Below are positions 59,505-64,000 of a DNA stretch of 64,000 bases, one piece after another. The first letter of the stretch is position 1, and the number at the start of each line of letters is the position of its first letter. Source of the DNA: Gordius sp. MW1 (lineage: Eukaryota; Nematomorpha; Gordioida; Gordea; Gordiidae); NCBI GenBank assembly GCA_964036665.1, contig OZ038526.1:32860001-32924000 (forward strand), given 5' to 3'. The notes beneath the pieces were generated by a model, which had not been told where the DNA came from, searched no databases, and saw nothing but the letters and a program-made list of their open reading frames with translations. Made by a program: the position numbers and the translations under genes.

Positions 59505-61285
59505 ATATTAACCAGGGGCGGGGAAGGGGGAACGAAACTCATCTATACTCCTAAACGTAGCATATTTGCTATGCAATTTATGGGCGAGAATGCCTAGGGG
59601 GGGCAATGGTCAAGCAGGGAGTCAGATATACTCGTACAACGTTATAGTTGTTTTTAAAAATAATTTTCCTCGATAAATAAAGTATTAATAAATGTTTTAT
59701 AGCAGGTTTTACAAAAATTTAGCTTTTTAAATATTTGTAAGAATAAAAAACTAAGTTATCATTTTGCATTTTATCATTGATTTTGAGGAATAGGTTTTCT
59801 TTCATTCATTCTTATTTATACTTCTAAATTAATAAAAATGACGAAAGGAACGCAAGTAGAGGGTATGACCTTGGAAAAGCCAATAGTCATCCTTCCAAAA
59901 CTTACAAATTTTGATTTAGAGTTTTTTTGATACTGTATAAATTTAAACAATTTGGTGCAGGCGACCCATAATCTGAATTATGACTATAGACTCTATTCAA
60001 ATCATGCGCATATGTATAGTATAAACAAGATATTTAAAAAACGAAAAAAATTTCCAATCAGACTTTAGCCATTGATTTTTTCCATTGGTCAGACGGCCAA
60101 ATAGCCTATAATTATAATATAGAAAAAAATGCGATATACACTGGCTCTCTGCTGGGCATTTTATCTAATGGTCAGGCCAGGCCAAATAATTAGCCTATAA
60201 TTATAATCTCGAAAAAAAATGATTTTAATCTTCCGTTGGCCAGTGGTCATTTTTTCCATTGGTCAGTAGCCAGCAGACGGCCAAATACTAGCCAATAATT
60301 ATAATCTAGAGGTAAAAATTTGATTTTGATCTCACTTTGGCCAGTGGTCATTTTTTTATTGGTCAGTAGCCAGCAAACGGCCAAATAGCCTATTTTTATA
60401 ATAGGGGAAATTTTTTTGACAAACTTTAGCCAATGGTCATTTTTTTCCATTGGTCAGCAGCCAGGTCACGGTCAAAAAGGATATAATACATAAAAGACAA
60501 ACAAACAATTTTTTTCACACTTTGGCCAATGGTCATTCTTTTCCATTGGTCAGTAGCCAGGAGACGTTCAAAAAGCCAATATTATCAATGTTATTAACAA
60601 GAACTATATATTAATTAAAAAAAAAATAAAAAATTTGCCGTCGCCGAGACTCGAACCCACAACAGTAGAGGCATAGGCCGTTGTATGGGGGGGGGACATA
60701 GGGACCCATATCAGTAGAGGCATAGGCCCTTGTAGGGGGGGGGCATAGGGTAATTATCAATGTTAACCAAATATGGCAATACAAAGAACGAAAAAAAAAT
60801 TTCATTTACACTTTGGCCAATGGTCATTTTTTTATTGTTCAGTAGAAAATAGCTTTTTCAGATTCCTAAATACCCTTTTGTTTAAAAAAAAAGATCAATG
60901 GTATTAACAAGAACAAAATATTAATTTAATTTTAAAAAATAAAAAAAATTCGTCCTCTCCTGGGATTGAACACGAGCCTACAGGACACAAGCCGTGCGCT
61001 ATACACACTCACACCCTTGGTATTAAAATGGTAGAAGTTTTTATGTTATTTATAAGATAATGAAATAATAAAGTTGTGTTTTATGTTTAGAAAATCAATA
61101 TATTTCATCGGTCAGTAGCCAGCGGACGTTCCAAAAATCATATAATCAATGGTATTAACAAGAACAATATTATAATTTAAAAAAATTGCCATCGCCGAGA
61201 TTCGAATCCACATCAGTAGATGCAAGTTGGGTAACGGACAACGAAAAGCGAGCCCATAAATTGCATAGCAATTCATATTAAACCA
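59505..61285. mobile_element. Repeat R2: second hairpin-array element
   Basis: It starts with GGGGCGGGGAAGG and ACTCATCTATACT, has TTGCTATGCAATTTATGGGC at about 59567 and ends GCCCATAAATTGCATAGCAA at 61254-61273, like R1. Hairpin units (GGCCA(A/G)TGGTCATTTTT...TTGGTCAG) lie near 60066, 60238, 60338, 60428, 60520 and 60813. Unlike R1 it contains tRNA-like pieces with box B sequences at about 60649, 60960 and 61198. The flanking duplication is not clear. Confidence 0.72.
60953..61020 (-). repeat. tRNA-like pseudogene or SINE head in R2
   Basis: On the minus strand TATAGCGCACGG resembles the end of a tRNA D-arm/box A region and GTGTTCAATCCCAGG resembles box B and the T-arm. The anticodon stem and acceptor stem do not pair well, so it is not a working tRNA gene. 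A Pol III promoter origin is an inference. Confidence 0.4.
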
Positions 61286-62129
61286 TCAACATAATTTTTT
61301 AGCTAATTAATTTGGACTTCTTTAGAACTAATATTCTTTACAAGGAAAAAAATCCTTTAAATCTGTTAGGTTAGACCAAAAATGTATGTTGTAGGATGTC
61401 TATGTATGTGTGGTGTGTATATATGTGGATAAGGGCTAAATTCTGAAACTACCGGCCCGATTCGCGCGAAAATTTAGCCATAGATGCCCAGGGCGGCCCG
61501 GTGTAGGGTTATCAGATTCACATGTTATCAGATTCATATGCGTAATAGAACGCACTAATTGGCTACAAGCGTAAAAGTAAACAAGATCACGTGATTTTCG
61601 CCACATCGCCATTGGCTATGAACTTTATAGAGAACAATTGAACGCGTAGAAAACACTCGTTACGAGATTAATAAACAAGTGTTACCAGATTCATATTTAA
61701 GAAATTCAAATTATTATATTTTACTGGAACATACAGAATTTATTACTTTTTACGATTAAAATAACATCACTTAAGTAAGTAATAAAAAGTTATTGTTAGT
61801 TACAATTTCTTTTATAAAAGATTTAGAAATTCAGATTATTAAATTTGATTGTTATACAGAATTTATTCCATCTACATTTTGCCTTACTTTTCATTCTAAT
61901 AAGTTTATTTATCTTTAATTAAACATCTTACTAAATAGGTTATCCATCTACATTTTGTGTTGTTATGTATAATCATTTATGTAGCTAATACACAATATAT
62001 GGTCTTTATATTTACCCAAACAAAAATTTGTCTTTATATGAATTATCCTCCTACAATCTTTTGCTATGTGTTATAACTTATAATTATATACCAATAAAAA
62101 ATAAAATTTGGGTGTGTTTATTTTATTCA

Positions 62130-62440
62130 TTATATATATGTATATCTTTAAACAAATCTAGTTTTAAAACATAAACTATATATTATATATATATATGTAA
62201 ACAAATCTAGTTAATATAAAGTCAACAAATTTAGTAATAAAACAAAAGAAATACATAAGTCAACAAATCTAGAAATACATAAGTCAACAAATCTAAACAT
62301 AAAAAATATATATTAGTCAAAAAATCTAGTTTTAGAAATTAAAAATATATATTTGTAAACAAATCTTATTTTAGGGTATTATATGTATTTACAAGTCACC
62401 AAGCATAAAATATAACTATATAAGATTTACATCACACAAG
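62130..62440. repeat. ~290-bp tandem repeat, unit 1
   Basis: ATATATATGTATATCTTTAA, ACAAATCTAGTT and AAGTCAACAAATTTAGTAAT recur in the same order at 62441-62710. Unit 1 has extra copies of the CAACAAATCTA piece. Confidence 0.85.
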
Positions 62441-62710
62441 GTTCATTATATATATATGTATATCTTTAAACAAATCTAGTTTTAGTACATAAACTATATA
62501 TATGTAAACAAATCTAGTTAACATAAAGTCAACAAATTTAGTAATAAAACAAAAGAAATACATAAGTCAACAAACCTAAACATAAAAAGTATATATAAGT
62601 AAAAAAATCTAGTTTTAGAAATTAAAAATATATATTTGTAAACAAATCTAATTTTAGGGTATAATATGCATTTACAAGTCATCAAGCGTAAAATATAACT
62701 ATAAGGTTAA
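62441..62710. repeat. ~290-bp tandem repeat, unit 2
   Basis: Same order of blocks as 62130-62440, ending TTTACAAGTCATCAAGCGTA-type sequence as unit 1 does (TTTACAAGTCACCAAGCATA). Confidence 0.85.
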
Positions 62711-62835
62711 CATCACAAGATTAGCCATTTATAGTTTGTTTACAAATTTCAAAATAACAGTCAATCACGACACACGTCAATCAAAGTTAGATTGACAAGT
62801 GAATCTCATAATACGTGAATATAATAACCTCACAC

Positions 62836-63340
62836 CGGGGTAAAATAGCTTTTTCAGAATTCTAAAATTCCTTTTAGTTTAAAAAATATCGGACATTTCC
62901 TGGCCAGTTTCATTTATAGCATCATATACAATAATGACGTCATACATACAAGGTTGTGAAGTTTTCTCGAATTAGATATTTAAAAGTAAATGTTACAGTA
63001 TACGGTCAAAATTATTTTAAATTAAATAAATAATATATAAATTATGCAATTTTTGCCATTATTATCACGTGGTCGATCTTTCAGATCCCTAAAATACCTT
63101 TTCGTTTTAAAAATATCGGACATTTCGTTTTAAATATGGGCTAAACTCTGAAACTACGGGCCCGATTTGCGCGAAAATTAAGCAGTAGATGCCCAGGGCG
63201 GCCAGGGGTAAAACAGCTTTTTCAGATTCCTAAAATACCTTTTCGTTCTAAAAATATCGGACATTTCCCGGCCAGTTTCATTTAGAACATCATATACAAT
63301 AATGAGGTCGAACATACAAGGTTGAAGTTTTCTCGAATTT
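62836..63340. repeat. Two copies of a ~135-bp repeat in the Helitron
   Basis: 62836-62975 and 63207-63340 share GGGGTAAAA(T/C)AGCTTTTTCAG, AATATCGGACATTTCC, CATATACAATAATGA and TTTTCTCGAATT. A partial copy lies at 63080-63128. Confidence 0.85.
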
Positions 63341-63604
63341 GATTATATTAAAGAAAATTATATTTTTAGCAAAACAACGCTTGCCGGGTCAGCTAGTTTA
63401 ATATAAAACATTTAACACATTAATAATAACAGTTTTTTGGATATTTATTCTCCATGTCTATAAAATTAAGAACATAGAAGTTTGTACTCTCATCCCCACA
63501 ATCTCAATTGTTCCTCAACTCCAGCTCTAAACAGTTTCCATTGCCTATAGTTAATACCTATTGTCCTATCTACCTTTGCCACCTTACCCATACACTCACT
63601 TAAA

Positions 63605-63720
63605 TTTTTAATTGCTATGCAATTTATGGGCTCGCTATTCGTTGCCTGTCCGTTACCCAACTTGTATTTACTGATGTGGGTTCGAATCCCGGAGAGGGCA
63701 AATTTTTTATTTTTTTTAAA
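63605..63720 (-). repeat. R-family end fragment with box B sequence
   Basis: This is an inverted copy of the right end of R2 (61185-61275): ATTGCTATGCAATTTATGGG, TGTCCGTTACCCAACTTG, ATGTGGGTTCGAATCC. GGTTCGAATCC at about 63679-63689 fits the Pol III box B consensus exactly. Confidence 0.7.
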
Positions 63721-64000
63721 TTTATATAACTGCTATTCAATTTTTATGGTCAACTAGGAAATCAAATCGAGAAGACCAATTGAAAGACCAAGCCAGATAC
63801 ACAATTTGATATGTACGCCCGAACAGGGGACAAGTGAAAACGTAATGCGGTCAAAAACTCACGTCTGACGACCGTGCCCCGAGGTCAACACTGGGTCGGA
63901 GGAGGTTAGCGAAGGGTATGGTGTCGCGGTTGTCTCCTACGCAGTATACCATACGGGTCTCTCCCCCACCTCTCTCTCTCTCTCCTCGCTTTATTATACG
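63721..64000. other. GC-richer end of window, no gene recognised
   Basis: 63780-63970 is less AT-rich than its surroundings (GGTCAACACTGGGTCGGAGG) but shows no recognisable motif. A (CT)n run lies at 63969-63984. Confidence 0.4.

Larger units (their letters stand above)
61370..63396 (+). mobile_element. Non-autonomous Helitron-like element
   Basis: The 3' end at 63369-63396 is hairpin GCAAAACAACGCTTGC, CGGGTCAG and CTAG followed by T, the same family as the Helitron at 4726. The 5' side (61380-61500) has AAAATGTATG, GTGTG repeats and CTGAAACTACCGGCCCGATT, repeated at 63140-63200. No coding region is visible. The left border is approximate. Confidence 0.6.

Noticed and set aside
60953..61020. 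A functional tRNA gene
   Set aside because: Box-like sequences are present, but acceptor and anticodon stems do not pair and the context is a repeat.

Overview
The window looks like an AT-rich invertebrate nuclear genome, possibly an arthropod; the species cannot be fixed from sequence alone. It holds one recognisable host gene. Almost everything else is transposable elements, most of them LTR retrotransposons of the Ty3/gypsy group. I call the LTR elements A to K from left to right. Four (A, C, D, E) are minus-strand CsRn1-type elements: their Gag has a Cys-His-Cys-Cys finger instead of CCHC, and a tRNA-Trp-like primer site follows the LTR. Element B (+) and the cluster F-K are Mag/K02A2.6-like elements with two zinc knuckles, and their gag ATG lies at the very edge of the LTR.

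Layout. 1-3883: element A, cut by the window edge. 3884-6890: a region bounded by an inverted repeat and holding a decayed Helitron (4726-6110). 7840-13840: element B, nearly intact but split by a 1.9-kb repeat (R1) made of CCAAT/ATTGG hairpins. 13902-18477: element C, full length, many breaks. 18600-22409: element D, full length with an integrase deletion. 19990-27001: a 3,506-bp head-to-tail tandem duplication that copied most of D plus its flank, creating partial element E. 27002-28200: no gene seen.

28201-59478: host gene on the plus strand, predicted by me from splice signals. It has a TATA box, a signal-peptide exon and seven EGF/laminin-EGF exons, all phase 1-1, then a short terminal exon. 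The predicted product is a secreted protein of about 250 residues. Exons 5 and 6 are the two halves of a roughly 2.46-kb tandem duplication. Intron 6 is about 26.6 kb, of which 24.3 kb is one nested insertion. The order, from outside in, is: piggyBac pB1, then piggyBac pB2 in reverse orientation, then a rearranged gypsy block (F, G, K), then gypsy H, then a GC-rich hAT MITE inside H, then gypsy I in the MITE's target duplication, then gypsy J inside I. A second hAT (53093-53866) also sits in H. Target-site duplications support most steps, and the exon-5 duplication unit supplies the empty site for pB1.

59505-64000: a second copy of the hairpin-array repeat (R2) with tRNA-like pieces, a non-autonomous Helitron ending at 63396, and a fragment of the R repeat. 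No bacterial genes, rRNA genes, CRISPR arrays or intact tRNA genes were found.
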